The position numbers and the translations under genes were made by a program. From Nostoc flagelliforme FACHB-838 (GTDB lineage: Bacteria > Cyanobacteriota > Cyanobacteriia > Cyanobacteriales > Nostocaceae), in assembly GCF_014698065.1 (NCBI RefSeq), contig NZ_JACJSI010000049.1:1-50496 (forward strand): DNA of 50,496 nucleotides, read 5' to 3'. This document shows, piece after piece, positions 1-8,595 of the stretch. Below the pieces are notes generated by a model. It was not told the DNA's origin, did no database searches, and saw only the letters and a list, made by a program, of their open reading frames with translations. Position 1 is the first letter of the stretch, and each line of letters opens with the position of its first letter.

Positions 1-117
1 TTCTGATTGCTTTATATGCTGCCCCATTTTCTCCACCAGTTGTTTGATGCTGGCTGGAGTCTTTTCCCAATCTGAGTCGGAAATTTCAATTCCGTAGGCG
101 AGGCAGTTTTCATCCAT
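1..117 (-). CDS. Transposase N-terminus (IS66-like), cut by window edge
   Basis: On the minus strand an open frame starts with ATG at 117 and runs off the window. Its 39 visible residues begin MDENCLAYGIEI and continue with SDSDWEKTPASIKQLVEKM. An acidic start followed by a DWxxTPASIKxLVE helix resembles the leader of cyanobacterial IS66-type transposases that precedes the coiled-coil region. The catalytic part is outside the window, so this is recognition from memory of the family. No terminal inverted repeat could be fixed in the 50 bases between this start and the next gene. The next gene looks 5'-truncated, which fits an insertion here. It could also be an unrelated coiled-coil protein. 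Confidence 0.45.
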   Translation of the reverse strand, partial: MDENCLAYGIEISDSDWEKTPASIKQLVEKMGQHIKQSE

Positions 118-172
118 GCCTCTTAATCTACCATCTCAGTAACCCATTTTTGACTGTAGCGTTTCTTATCCT

Positions 173-439
173 GTGAACGGTTACGGTATTTCTTATCAAG
201 CAATCGGTCAGACCCAACCTCGATATCTTGCAGGTGGGCAAGAATTTGTCTTACGAGACTTACCAACACCTATCAGCATTACTTTGGTACGTCAAGATGG
301 TGGACTGCTAAAAGTTATGCCCATGTCTACCTCTGAAAGTGAAGGGACACTCGCAGTCTCATTAGATGAAACAACCAATTTCGATGACAATCAAGGCGTA
401 TTGAGAATTCAAAAAGATGGTCAAGTCTTTTTGAATTAA
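173..439 (+). CDS. Small hypothetical protein, probably 5'-truncated
   Basis: The frame has a GTG at 173 and encodes 88 residues with no signal peptide or membrane segment. I do not recognise the family. The sequence is beta-rich (LAGGQEFVLRDLPTPISITL) and ends QKDGQVFLN. The frame stays open upstream of the GTG to a stop at 140-142 and the residues there (FDCSVSYPV) look like protein, so the annotated start is probably not the original one. The divergent transposase-like gene begins only about 55 bases upstream, so an insertion may have removed the N-terminus. No clear ribosome binding site precedes the GTG. Confidence 0.4.
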   Translation: MNGYGISYQAIGQTQPRYLAGGQEFVLRDLPTPISITLVRQDGGLLKVMPMSTSESEGTLAVSLDETTNFDDNQGVLRIQKDGQVFLN

Positions 440-620
440 TATAATTCACCGCAAAAATGTTGAACGCCTTAAAACGCTGATTACAACAACTCAAAAGTTT
501 TGCGACCGTTCAATAATATCAGGTTCAGTTGAAGACTCATTATTATAATGACGTAAAAGCTTTTGAATAATAAGTCATGTTCTGAACTTGATATGAATTA
601 ACCCAAATGGAGAATTTGAA

Positions 621-1424
621 ATGATCAACTTTATTCAAACTAAGCGGAGTTCTAAAGGAGCTATTGCTCTAGTAATATCTGCAATGCTGCTTGGAAGTTG
701 TACCAACAACTTAGATCAACAAGCCGGAGTACCAGAAACCAATGTGACTACAGAAGAAGTCGCAGACAATACAAACGAACTAATTGGTAAAACTGTAACA
801 ATTAGAAGTACATCCGTCAGAAAATTGGGGCCGTCAACTTTCACAATTGCCGATAAGGAATTTTTTAGCGCTCAACCAATTTTAGTTGTAAATGCTTCGG
901 GTAAAACTTTCACTCTGCCTAGTGACCCAAATACACCAATCCAAGCGACAGGCCCAGTTCGTAAGTTTGTGATTGCAGATATTAATCGAGATTACAATTT
1001 GGGCTTAGATCCAAACTTGTACAAAGAGTACGAAACCCAACCTGCAATTATTGCTCAATCAATTGCACTTGCTCCTAAACCAGGTGAACTTACCACAAAC
1101 CCTCAACTATACTACGGTAAAAACTTGGCAGTGACAGGTGAAGTAGAAAACATTAGAAATGCCAATTCCTTCACCCTAGATGAAGACAAATTATTTGGTG
1201 GACAAGATTTGTTAGTGATCCGCGCTGGTACCCCGAAAGCAACTGTCAATGAAGGTGAGAAAGTTGCAGTCACAGGTGTGTTGCGTCCATTTGTTGTAGC
1301 TGAACTAGAACGAGAATATAACCTGAAATGGGATTTAACTTTACAAAAGCAGCTAGAAGCAGAATACAGCAATAAACCTGTGTTAGTTGCAACAGAGGTA
1401 TATCCCTCAGCAATTCCGCAATAA
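621..1424 (+). CDS. Lipoprotein with two OB-like repeats
   Basis: 267 residues. A basic N-terminus, a hydrophobic stretch and the lipobox LLGSC (Cys near residue 27) indicate a lipid-anchored envelope protein. The mature part holds two related beta-rich units. Each has the order GKTVTIRS / FTI / ILVV / VTGxVRxFVIAxIxREYNL, at about 50-140 and 165-250, and each ends in a YNLxxDxxLxKxxEAEY-type helix. The fold looks like duplicated OB-type strands, but that is inference and no catalytic motif is visible. GGAG in front of ATG 621 supports the start. The gene lies 70 bases upstream of a paralog that is alike along its whole length, so the two are a tandem duplication and may be cotranscribed. Function unknown. 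Confidence 0.8.
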   Translation: MINFIQTKRSSKGAIALVISAMLLGSCTNNLDQQAGVPETNVTTEEVADNTNELIGKTVTIRSTSVRKLGPSTFTIADKEFFSAQPILVVNASGKTFTLPSDPNTPIQATGPVRKFVIADINRDYNLGLDPNLYKEYETQPAIIAQSIALAPKPGELTTNPQLYYGKNLAVTGEVENIRNANSFTLDEDKLFGGQDLLVIRAGTPKATVNEGEKVAVTGVLRPFVVAELEREYNLKWDLTLQKQLEAEYSNKPVLVATEVYPSAIPQ

Positions 1425-1494
1425 GGGATTTTATAGCATTATCTATCAGGAAAATTTTTCACCAATAGCCTCAAGATAAATAAGAACAAGGGCA

Positions 1495-2292
1495 ATGAAT
1501 GACAATTATCAAAGGGGAAATTTCTTACAGGCGTTAGGTCAAGCAGGGGTATTAGTTTTCCTGGTAGCGATCGCTTTGGTAGTGAGAAGTTGTAGCTTTT
1601 TTGAGGCAAAGCCAACTATCACTAACACATCCGAAATTGCTGAGAACTCTGATGAATTTATCGGGAACTCTGTAACAATTAAAAGCAGAGTAATTCAGAA
1701 AATTGGTTCGAGTTCATTCACGGTTAGTGATGCACGGTTCTTTCGCGGTGAACCTCTTGTAGTTGTTAATGCTTCAGGCGTGCCTTTTAATCTACCATCT
1801 GACGAAAACATCAAAGTGCAAGTTACTGGTCAGGTTCGTAATTTAGTAATTCCCAAAATTGAGCAAGAGTTTAATCTCAACATACAGGACGAATATTACA
1901 AAGATTACATCAATAAACCTGCAATTGTTGCTCGATACCTTGTACTAGCGCCTCAACCTGGCCAAATAACACAACGTCCCGAACAATATTATCGTCGTCA
2001 AGTTGCAGTTACGGGGAAAGTGGACAATATCCGCAGTCCGGTTTTACTAACGCTAGATGAAAACCAATGGCTTGGTGGCCAAGATTTGCTAGTTTTATTA
2101 AAAGCACCGCCCAAAGTAGCAATAAATCAAGGACAGACAGTATCGATAACTGGCGAAGTTCGTCCTTTTGTTATTGCTGAAATTGAGAAAGAATATAATT
2201 TTACCTGGGATCTAAATGTTAAAAGAGAGTTAGAGGCTGAGTATAGCAACAGACCTATTTTAGTTGCTGAAACTGTATATCATCCTTCTTAA
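1495..2292 (+). CDS. Membrane-anchored paralog of the upstream lipoprotein
   Basis: 265 residues, matching the preceding protein segment by segment: NSVTIKSRVIQKIGSSSFTV, the paired VTGxVRxxVIxxIExEYN units and the closing LEAEYSNRPILVAETVY. Anchoring differs. The N-terminus (LGQAGVLVFLVAIALVVRSC) is a longer hydrophobic helix. It does contain RSC, but the Cys lacks the small residue expected just before it in a lipobox, so a signal anchor is as likely as lipidation. No substrate or enzyme motif is visible. The tandem arrangement suggests diverged copies acting at different membrane faces or in a hetero-complex; this is inference. Confidence 0.78.
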   Translation: MNDNYQRGNFLQALGQAGVLVFLVAIALVVRSCSFFEAKPTITNTSEIAENSDEFIGNSVTIKSRVIQKIGSSSFTVSDARFFRGEPLVVVNASGVPFNLPSDENIKVQVTGQVRNLVIPKIEQEFNLNIQDEYYKDYINKPAIVARYLVLAPQPGQITQRPEQYYRRQVAVTGKVDNIRSPVLLTLDENQWLGGQDLLVLLKAPPKVAINQGQTVSITGEVRPFVIAEIEKEYNFTWDLNVKRELEAEYSNRPILVAETVYHPS

Positions 2293-2339
2293 GAATTCTC
2301 AGTTTGTCATGGCTGTCTTAAATGCTCTACTTTCTGTGA

Positions 2340-2681
2340 GATTTTCTTCGGGGCGACCCTTCACTACCGCCACATTGAACTTGGCGTTCTCTGGAAGGTA
2401 GAGGTGGCGACCACCGCGAAGCTCATAATTTTTATGGATTAATTCAAGCTGAGGCTGGATATGAAGCACTAGCTGAGTACCAACCTGAACGACGACCTTT
2501 CATTGTTTCGCGCTCTGGTTGGGCAGGTTTGCAACGCTACGCCTGGACTTGGACGGGCGATATTGAAACTAGCTGGAAAGGATTACGCCAAACTATTCCC
2601 ACAGTTTTAAACTTGGGATTATCAGAAATTCCCTACAGTGGCTCTGATATTGGTGGATTCAAAAGCAACCCCTCTTTATAA
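2340..2681 (+). pseudogene. GH31 alpha-glucosidase remnant with in-frame stop
   Basis: The frame reads LEGRGGDHREAHNFYG, then RPFIVSRSGWAGLQRYAWTW, TGDIETSWKGLRQTI and YSGSDIGGF. This is the C-terminal half of a glycoside hydrolase family 31 catalytic domain, including the TGD motif that carries the acid/base Asp. An in-frame TGA at 2376-2378 (after DPSLPPH) interrupts it and the frame ends at TAA 2679-2681. The N-terminal half with the nucleophile motif and the C-terminal domains are absent. Family homology appears to stop near GGFKSNPS, close to a change of sequence character. This is a clear remnant of a gene of perhaps 700-800 codons and cannot make an active enzyme. Confidence 0.85.
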
Positions 2682-2784
2682 TTACACACTAGAGCCTTAC
2701 TTATATGAACTGAACGATCCCAACTTTAGAACCTATGAAGAAAACCTGAGAAATGGGATAAATCCAAACAGAGCAAAAATTTGA
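2653..2784 (+). pseudogene. Possible C-terminal remnant of an unidentified gene
   Basis: In another frame overlapping the end of the GH31 remnant, the DNA reads VDSKATPLYNYTLEPYLYEL and continues NDPNFRTYEENLRNG to a TGA at 2782-2784. The composition looks protein-like and the stop sits exactly at the base of a hairpin. There is no start codon context, and I do not recognise the family. It may be the tail of a gene joined to GH31 by deletion, or chance. Confidence 0.25.
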
Positions 2785-2813
2785 TAAGAGGATATTGGAA
2801 AAGTCCTCTTATC
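2783..2813 (+). terminator. Perfect 10-bp hairpin, possible terminator
   Basis: GATAAGAGGA (2783-2792) and TCCTCTTATC (2804-2813) are perfect inverted repeats with an 11-base loop, starting on the stop codon of the preceding remnant frame. No T-run follows, so it is at best an imperfect intrinsic terminator. Confidence 0.4.
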
Positions 2814-3028
2814 GGTATCAAAAGTTCTAATTACCTCTAAATCTCTCGATAAATTGGGAGACTTGGATTCCGGTTTTCCCTTTTTTAAGGGAGGTTAGGG
2901 GGTATCTAAAAATGCCTCAAGTCACAGCAAAACACTTTTCAAAGAACGGGTGCATTCTTACCAAGAGTTAAGCTTGATCCAGTTCTAAAAATAGTTCACT
3001 TTGTTTAATTTGGGAGAAACATAAATTT

Positions 3029-3346
3029 ATGAATACTCAATTTATGCGTTCAATAATTTTACCATTGGGCTTAATTTCTGCATTGTTTTTGGGGATGTTA
3101 CCCTTTAGTTTTACACCTGCTAAGGCGCAGACAACCTCAATTACAGGTAGACTTTCAAAATACTCTCCTGTGAAAGCTCCCTTCCTTAAACCTGGATCTC
3201 GTGGACAGCCTGTGAGAGATGTGCAAGCTGTCCTGAAATATTTAGGATTTTATAACGGAGCTATTGATGGTATTTATGGCCCTAGAACTGCTACAGCAGT
3301 AGCTACCTTTCAACGATCGCAAAGATTCACCCCAAGGTTGGGATAA
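3029..3346 (+). CDS. Secreted peptidoglycan-binding protein with chimeric C-terminus
   Basis: 105 residues. Residues 1-34 are a signal peptide (hydrophobic LPLGLISALFLGMLPF, cleavage near AKAQ). Residues about 56-99 are a PG_binding_1 unit: LKPGSRGQPVRDVQAVLKYL, GFYNGAIDGIYGPRTATAV and ATFQRSQ. In the family, FQRSQ is followed by a xLxxDGxxGPxTW-type end. Here the frame instead runs into RFTPRLG and stops at 3344-3346. Read in the next frame, the same DNA gives DRKDSPQGWDNLKWLGP, the natural N-terminus of the following transporter. A deletion therefore seems to have joined the two genes within or beside CGATCGC at 3314-3320. The binding fold may be nearly complete, but its last helix is lost. 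Confidence 0.75.
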   Translation: MNTQFMRSIILPLGLISALFLGMLPFSFTPAKAQTTSITGRLSKYSPVKAPFLKPGSRGQPVRDVQAVLKYLGFYNGAIDGIYGPRTATAVATFQRSQRFTPRLG

Positions 3347-3347
3347 C

Positions 3348-4664
3348 TTGAAATGGTTAGGCCCTAGTTTTTTGTGGATGCTTTCGGCTGCGGGTTCGGG
3401 TGAATTGCTATTTACACCAAGAATTGCCGCACTCTATGGTTACACCCTGTTGTGGGCGCTACTTGCTGCTGTGGTTTTGAAATGGTTTATTAATGGTGAA
3501 GTTGGTCGTTTTTCAGTTTGTACCGGCGCAACCATCCTAGAAGGTTTCAAACAACTTCCTGGCCCCAAAAACTGGGCAATCTGGCTAATTTTGCTACCGC
3601 AAATAGTGGTAGCAATTTCTACCGTTGCTGGACTTTCGGGAGCCGCCGCTACAGCGCTAATTTTGGTTGCTGGAGGAAGTGTGCAACTATGGACAGTAAT
3701 TATCATTGTTGTGACAGCTGCGATCGTACTTTTGGGGCAATACAACGTAGTGGAAAAGATTTCTTCTTATTTGGGGATTGGCCGTACTGTAGCAGTGGTA
3801 GCTGCGGCTATTTTCGTTTTCCCTAATGTTGGCAAACTAGCATCCGGGTTAGTACCGCAAATTCCCCAAGACGTGCAGTATCAAGAAATACTACCTTGGT
3901 TGGGTTTCATGTTGGCAGGAGCAGCTGGATTAATGTGGTATTCCTACTGGGTAGAAGCCAGAGGATATGGTGCAGCTAGTGTTAAAGGAAAAGAAAGCAT
4001 AGACCCTAAGCAACTCAACCAGGAGCAAAAAAAGAAGCTGCGCGGTTGGCTAAATCTCATGACTATATCCAACACTTTAGCAGTGGTGGGTGCGCTTTTA
4101 GCGGCGTTGTCTTTCTTAATTCTTGGTGGTGAGTTGCTGCGTCCACAAGGACTTGTACCAAAAGAAGATCAGGTTGCAGAAACTCTGGGTAGCTTGCTCG
4201 GCGACCTTTGGGGGCCATTTGGCTTTTGGTTTATGGTGGCGATCGTTTTTATTACCTTTTGTAGTACCGTACTATCGGTAGAAGATGGTTTTGGACGAAT
4301 GTTTGCCGATGGTACGCAGATATTACTGCAAGGGTTTAGCGTGCGGGGACGCTGGACAAATGAAAAGTTTTTGCAGCGTGTTTATATTGTAGTGCTACTG
4401 GTAGCCTTACCCATCGCCGTTTACCTGTTTTTCGGTGAACCTGTCGGCTTACTACAAACCGCAGGCGGAATTGAAGCTGCTCACATCCCCATCGTCACTG
4501 GACTGACTCTTTATTTAAATCATCGAATGTTGCCCAAGGAACTGCAACCATCAAAAATAATTTTTGGTGGAACAGCGATCGCTGGCATATTTTTTGGTGT
4601 GTTTGCAATTATTTATCTGTTGCAACTGCTTGGTATAATTGGCTCAAACAGCGCTTCAGGTTAA
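3348..4664 (+). CDS. Nramp-family-related membrane transporter, N-terminus altered
   Basis: About 438 residues with some eleven hydrophobic segments. The start region WLGPSFLWMLSAAGSGELLF matches the first helix of Nramp-like proteins annotated as divalent metal transporters. The classical metal-binding DPGN motif is replaced by GSGE and no MPH motif is visible in the helix-6 region, so transport of Mn or Fe should not be assumed. The only start near the conserved beginning is TTG 3348, two bases after the stop of the chimeric upstream frame. In-frame codons upstream (DRKDSPQGWDN) look native but contain no ATG. The original start and promoter were probably deleted, so expression would depend on coupling to the upstream gene. 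Confidence 0.75.
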   Translation: MKWLGPSFLWMLSAAGSGELLFTPRIAALYGYTLLWALLAAVVLKWFINGEVGRFSVCTGATILEGFKQLPGPKNWAIWLILLPQIVVAISTVAGLSGAAATALILVAGGSVQLWTVIIIVVTAAIVLLGQYNVVEKISSYLGIGRTVAVVAAAIFVFPNVGKLASGLVPQIPQDVQYQEILPWLGFMLAGAAGLMWYSYWVEARGYGAASVKGKESIDPKQLNQEQKKKLRGWLNLMTISNTLAVVGALLAALSFLILGGELLRPQGLVPKEDQVAETLGSLLGDLWGPFGFWFMVAIVFITFCSTVLSVEDGFGRMFADGTQILLQGFSVRGRWTNEKFLQRVYIVVLLVALPIAVYLFFGEPVGLLQTAGGIEAAHIPIVTGLTLYLNHRMLPKELQPSKIIFGGTAIAGIFFGVFAIIYLLQLLGIIGSNSASG

Positions 4665-4722
4665 TAAATATAGTGTGGAGAGCAGTTTCATCTTTCTGAA
4701 TTCTAAATAGTTGCTACGCCGT

Positions 4723-5574
4723 ATGACACTACCCAATTCACCCCTAGAACCAATTAGGCAACCAGTTAAAGAAATAACTTCTCTCCCTTGGTTTGAGCGA
4801 CTAGCACGATTAGGGTACGCAGCAAAAGGTGTCGTTTACTTTATTGTTGGGTTATTAGCAACCCAAGCAGCCATTGGTTCTGGAGGTCAAACCACGAATA
4901 CAACTGGTGCGTTAAAGGCAATTGTTGTCCAACCTTTTGGAAAACTTTTGCTAAGTATCATTACCCTCGGAATTATTGGGTATGTACTTTGGCGTTTAGT
5001 TCAGACGTTTTTCGATCCTGAAAAAAGCAAAAAACCAATTAATGCTAAACGAATTGCCCAACGGATTGGCTATGCTATCAGTGCTTTAGGTTATACAGGT
5101 TTAGCTTTGACATCTGTAAAGCTGATTATGGGTTCATTCGTTGGCGATAGCGATTCAACTGAGGATTGGACAATATATATCTTGGCTCAACCCCTTGGGC
5201 GATGGCTAGTAGCACTGGCAGGGATGATGGTAATTGGTGTTGGTCTTTCTTACCTTTATAAAGCGTATAAAGGCAAATTCCGTTACCATTTAAAACTTTC
5301 TCAAATGAGTCTAACTGAGGAAAATTGGGCAGTGCATATAGGTAGATTTGGTATTGCTGCCCGTGGCATTGTTTTTGGCATTATCGGCATTTTCTTGATG
5401 CTAGCGGCAATTCAATCTGATGGCACTCAGGCTAGAGGGTTGGGTGGTGCATTGACGGCTCTAACGCAACACCCCTTTGGTCTTTGGCTTTTGGGTATAG
5501 TGGGTTTGGGTTTGATTGCTTATGGCATCTATTCAGGAATAGAGGCTCGCTATCGGCATATTGCTAATTTATAA
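4723..5574 (+). CDS. DUF1206 integral membrane protein
   Basis: 283 residues from ATG 4723; a TTG at 4711 would add four residues and is less likely. Three related units each pair a glycine-rich helix with a second helix: LGYAAKGVVYFIVGLLATQA, RIGYAISALGYTGLALTSVK and RFGIAARGIVFGIIGIFLML. This triple repeat with [RY]xGxxAxG starts is the signature of DUF1206, a six-helix membrane family of unknown function, and the length is normal. It stands alone, 58 bases after the transporter on the same strand, so readthrough is possible. Confidence 0.82.
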   Translation: MTLPNSPLEPIRQPVKEITSLPWFERLARLGYAAKGVVYFIVGLLATQAAIGSGGQTTNTTGALKAIVVQPFGKLLLSIITLGIIGYVLWRLVQTFFDPEKSKKPINAKRIAQRIGYAISALGYTGLALTSVKLIMGSFVGDSDSTEDWTIYILAQPLGRWLVALAGMMVIGVGLSYLYKAYKGKFRYHLKLSQMSLTEENWAVHIGRFGIAARGIVFGIIGIFLMLAAIQSDGTQARGLGGALTALTQHPFGLWLLGIVGLGLIAYGIYSGIEARYRHIANL

Positions 5575-5749
5575 TTTTTAACGTGTTGGCGTAGCCCGTC
5601 GTAGACATTGCTAATTTTTGCTGTATTTGTAAAACTGGTATTTTGCCATTAATTGCCCGACTTTCTAACTAATTATCCTGGCTATTTTAGGATTTTATCC
5701 AAAATTACTAATATTTTTGCAAAAATACCATAGTTGAGAACCTTTTGTT

Positions 5750-6610
5750 ATGACTGTTTCGACCAAACCCCTTTCTAATCACATCGCTATAGTTTTCGAT
5801 TTTGATGATACTCTGGTTCCAGATACCGTTGATGCTTTGTTAGAAAGCTTAGGTATTGATGCTCTGGAGTTTCGCCAAGAAAAAATTCGACCTTTAATTG
5901 ACAAAGGATGGGATAAAATTCTAGCTCGGTTTTATGCCCTCATTGAAGAGTCAAAACGACAAGATAACAAAATTACACAAGAATATATTGCTAGCTTTGG
6001 TCAAGAATTAGCTCCCTTTGATGGCGTTAATAAAATGTTTGATCGCTTGCAACAATGCGCTCACAAATCAAATCCAAAAGTAGAGGTAGAATTTTATTTA
6101 ATAACTTGTGGAATGGTGGAAATTGCTCGTCATAACTGTATTGCTCCAAATTTTAAAGCGATGTGGGGTTGTGAATTTTCTTATGGCGATCGCAACGGTA
6201 TAGAGTTTTTAAAGAAGATTGTCACTCACACAGAGAAAACCCGCTATCTCTTTCAAATTGCCAAAGGTTTTGATGATTACCAAGATGATGGTAAAACATT
6301 TGTATATCGAGATTTACCACCAGAGGAATTGCACGTTCCACTGTCACAGGTAATTTATGTTGGTGATGGTGAGTCAGATATTCCCTGCTTTTCTCTAATG
6401 AATCAAGAACAGGGTACAGCGATCGCATTATATAAAGACAGTACTCCAGAAGAATGGGGACGAAAGTTACAAATTACTCAAAGTCAATGGGTTGCTAACC
6501 TCGCACCTGTTGACTATAGCGAAAATTCTGAACTGATGCGATCTCTAACACTGGCGGTAGAAGGTCTTTGCAAGCAGATTGCTTTGCAGCAATTGAGTGT
6601 AGGTGAGTAG
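5750..6610 (+). CDS. HAD-superfamily phosphohydrolase-like protein
   Basis: 286 residues, soluble. HAD motif I is VFDFDDTLVPD (Asp17 nucleophile and Asp19). The later YVGDGESDIPCF supplies the motif IV acidic residues, and YLITCGMVEIAR occupies the position of motif II. The protein also has a helical cap region after motif I. HAD enzymes transfer phosphoryl groups through the first Asp; the substrate cannot be inferred. The gene has its own 175-base AT-rich upstream region and is followed by a repeat-rich spacer, so it is probably monocistronic. Confidence 0.8.
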   Translation: MTVSTKPLSNHIAIVFDFDDTLVPDTVDALLESLGIDALEFRQEKIRPLIDKGWDKILARFYALIEESKRQDNKITQEYIASFGQELAPFDGVNKMFDRLQQCAHKSNPKVEVEFYLITCGMVEIARHNCIAPNFKAMWGCEFSYGDRNGIEFLKKIVTHTEKTRYLFQIAKGFDDYQDDGKTFVYRDLPPEELHVPLSQVIYVGDGESDIPCFSLMNQEQGTAIALYKDSTPEEWGRKLQITQSQWVANLAPVDYSENSELMRSLTLAVEGLCKQIALQQLSVGE

Positions 6611-6674
6611 AACTGCTAAAAACAACCCACAGTCATCTTGCCAAAGCAACCACTCTCAAAAATTTATTGCCTAT

Positions 6675-6780
6675 CGCGTTTCTCTGCGAGACGCTTCTCT
6701 ATGAGAGGCTTCTCTTTAAGAGACGCGAACGCGAACGCGCACCACGTAAATCAGTATGGCTACGCCACGCTACGCGAACA
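6675..6780. repeat. Nested short inverted repeats, Nostoc type
   Basis: The 294-base spacer between the HAD and GH13 genes holds overlapping short palindromes: GCGTTTCTCTGCGAGACGC, TCTCTATGAGAG, CTCTTTAAGAG and an ACGCGAACGCGAACGCG run, followed by GGCTACGCCACGCTACGCG. Such dispersed repeats are common between Nostocales genes. The open frames that cross this stretch are repeat-derived and not credible genes. Confidence 0.6.
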
Positions 6781-6904
6781 GAAATCAAAAGCTTTGTTGA
6801 GTCAGATATGCAGATATACAGCATTCCTGACTTAATTCCAGCCAATCTGAGAATGTTCTACTCAGCACTATCATTTACATTTCAGTAATTAAAAAGGCAG
6901 GAAA

Positions 6905-8518
6905 ATGCAGAAACTTTGGTACAAAAATGCAATTTTTTACTCCTTGGATGTCGAGACATTCATGGATTCAGACGGCGATGGTATTGGCGATTTCCAAGGA
7001 CTAACTAAGCGTTTAGATCATCTTTCTGGACTGGGAATTACCTGTTTATGGCTATTACCGTTTTATCCTTCTCCCAATCGAGATAACGGCTACGATGTCA
7101 TGGACTACTACAACGTTGATCCACGATTGGGGACACTAGGAGATTTTGTCGAGTTCATGCATCAAGCTAGCGATCGCGGTATTCGAGTTCTGGTTGATTT
7201 AGTAGTAAATCATACATCAATTCAGCATCCTTGGTTTCAGCAAGCGCGTTCAGATAAACACTCCAAGTATCACGATTACTATGTGTGGTCGGAAAATCCA
7301 CCTAAAACCAAGCCAGAACAGATAATTTTTTCTGGAGTAGAGGATAGTCTTTGGGAATACGACAAACAAGCTGATGCTTACTATCTGCATCACTTTTACA
7401 AAGAGCAGCCTGATTTAAATATTGCTAATCCTGCGGTACGAGAAGAAATCTACAAAATTATGGGTTTTTGGCTGCAACTTGGTGTATCAGGGTTTCGCAT
7501 CGATGCTGCGCCATTTTTAATTAATCCACTTGGCATCTCAGATTGTCCAGACTTGCAAACTTTCCTCAAAGATATGCGAGAGTTTATTACCTCGCGTCGG
7601 GGTGATGCAATTGTGTTTGCAGAAGCAAATGTAAGTTCTGAGAAAATACCTGTTTACTTTGGTAATGGCGATCGATGTCAGATGTTGTTTAATTTCTTAC
7701 TCAACCAATATATGTTTTTAGCTCTGGCACGTAAAGATTCACAAACTTTACTTGATGGACTGAAATCATTACCTGATATTCCTAACATCGGCCAATGGTT
7801 AAATTTTGTCCGCCATCATGACGAACTCAACCTGGACTTAATTAGCGATTCCGAACGCCAAGAAATTTTTCAGGCTTTCGCACCCGAAAAGAATATGCAA
7901 ATTTTCGGCAGAGGCGTTCGTCGTCGTTTACCACCAATGTTAAGAGGCGAACGCCGTCGGATTGAACTTACATACAGTGTGCTATTCAGCTTACCTGGGA
8001 CACCTCTGCTACGCTATGGCGAAGAAATTGGCATGGGTGAAGACCTTTCACTTGAGGGGAGAAATAGTGTCCGCACAGTCATGCAATGGTCAAATGCACT
8101 CAATGGCGGCTTTTCTACCGCTTCGTCGGATGTCCTTACCCGACCTGTGATTAAAGAAGGAGAGTATGGTTATAAACAGGTGAATGTAACAGACCAACAA
8201 CGCGACCCCAACTCCTTAATCAATTGGATGGAACATATAATCCGTATTCGCAAGCAGTGTCCAGAATTTGGTTGCGGTAAGTGGCAAATTCTAGAAACTG
8301 ATCAACCGTGTGTGTTTGCTCACTGCTGCGAGTCGGAAGGTGAAAGTGCGATCGCTTTACATAATCTAGGAGATTATTCATGTACAGTCACGCTAAAATC
8401 TGATGAGTATAACCATCTAATTGATATATTTGGCGATTCCCAATACGAACCTCTCGACATTAATTTGCCATCCATCCCAATAAAAGCATACGGCTATCGC
8501 TGGTTTCGCGTTAAGTAA
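6905..8518 (+). CDS. GH13 trehalose-synthase-like glycosidase
   Basis: 537 residues, no signal peptide, cytoplasmic. The N-terminus WYKNAIFYSLDVETFMDSDG with GDGIGDFQGL is the GH13 barrel start typical of trehalose synthase and related enzymes. Catalytic residues are visible: Asp200 nucleophile in GFRIDAAPF, Glu240 acid/base in VFAEAN, and Asp306 in VRHHDE. DLVVNHTS is conserved region I. The trehalose synthase subgroup interconverts maltose and trehalose. Departures from classical TreS (RIDAAP for RLDAVP, VRHHDE for LRNHDE) mean that a related alpha-glucosidase or transglucosidase is possible. GGCAGG before ATG 6905 supports the start. The adjacent LLM oxidoreductase is a recurrent neighbour, as far as I recall. 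Confidence 0.82.
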   Translation: MQKLWYKNAIFYSLDVETFMDSDGDGIGDFQGLTKRLDHLSGLGITCLWLLPFYPSPNRDNGYDVMDYYNVDPRLGTLGDFVEFMHQASDRGIRVLVDLVVNHTSIQHPWFQQARSDKHSKYHDYYVWSENPPKTKPEQIIFSGVEDSLWEYDKQADAYYLHHFYKEQPDLNIANPAVREEIYKIMGFWLQLGVSGFRIDAAPFLINPLGISDCPDLQTFLKDMREFITSRRGDAIVFAEANVSSEKIPVYFGNGDRCQMLFNFLLNQYMFLALARKDSQTLLDGLKSLPDIPNIGQWLNFVRHHDELNLDLISDSERQEIFQAFAPEKNMQIFGRGVRRRLPPMLRGERRRIELTYSVLFSLPGTPLLRYGEEIGMGEDLSLEGRNSVRTVMQWSNALNGGFSTASSDVLTRPVIKEGEYGYKQVNVTDQQRDPNSLINWMEHIIRIRKQCPEFGCGKWQILETDQPCVFAHCCESEGESAIALHNLGDYSCTVTLKSDEYNHLIDIFGDSQYEPLDINLPSIPIKAYGYRWFRVK

Positions 8519-8595
8519 TTTAACAGCTTATACCAATTCTCCTCTCATCAAGCAACAGACGCAACCTCGAAAAACCAGACTGAATCTGATTTTCT

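Noticed and set aside
6638..6888. Two overlapping open frames of 65 and 73 codons
   Set aside because: They run through short palindromic repeats (Arg/Ala-rich translation) and have no ribosome site or homology-like pattern.
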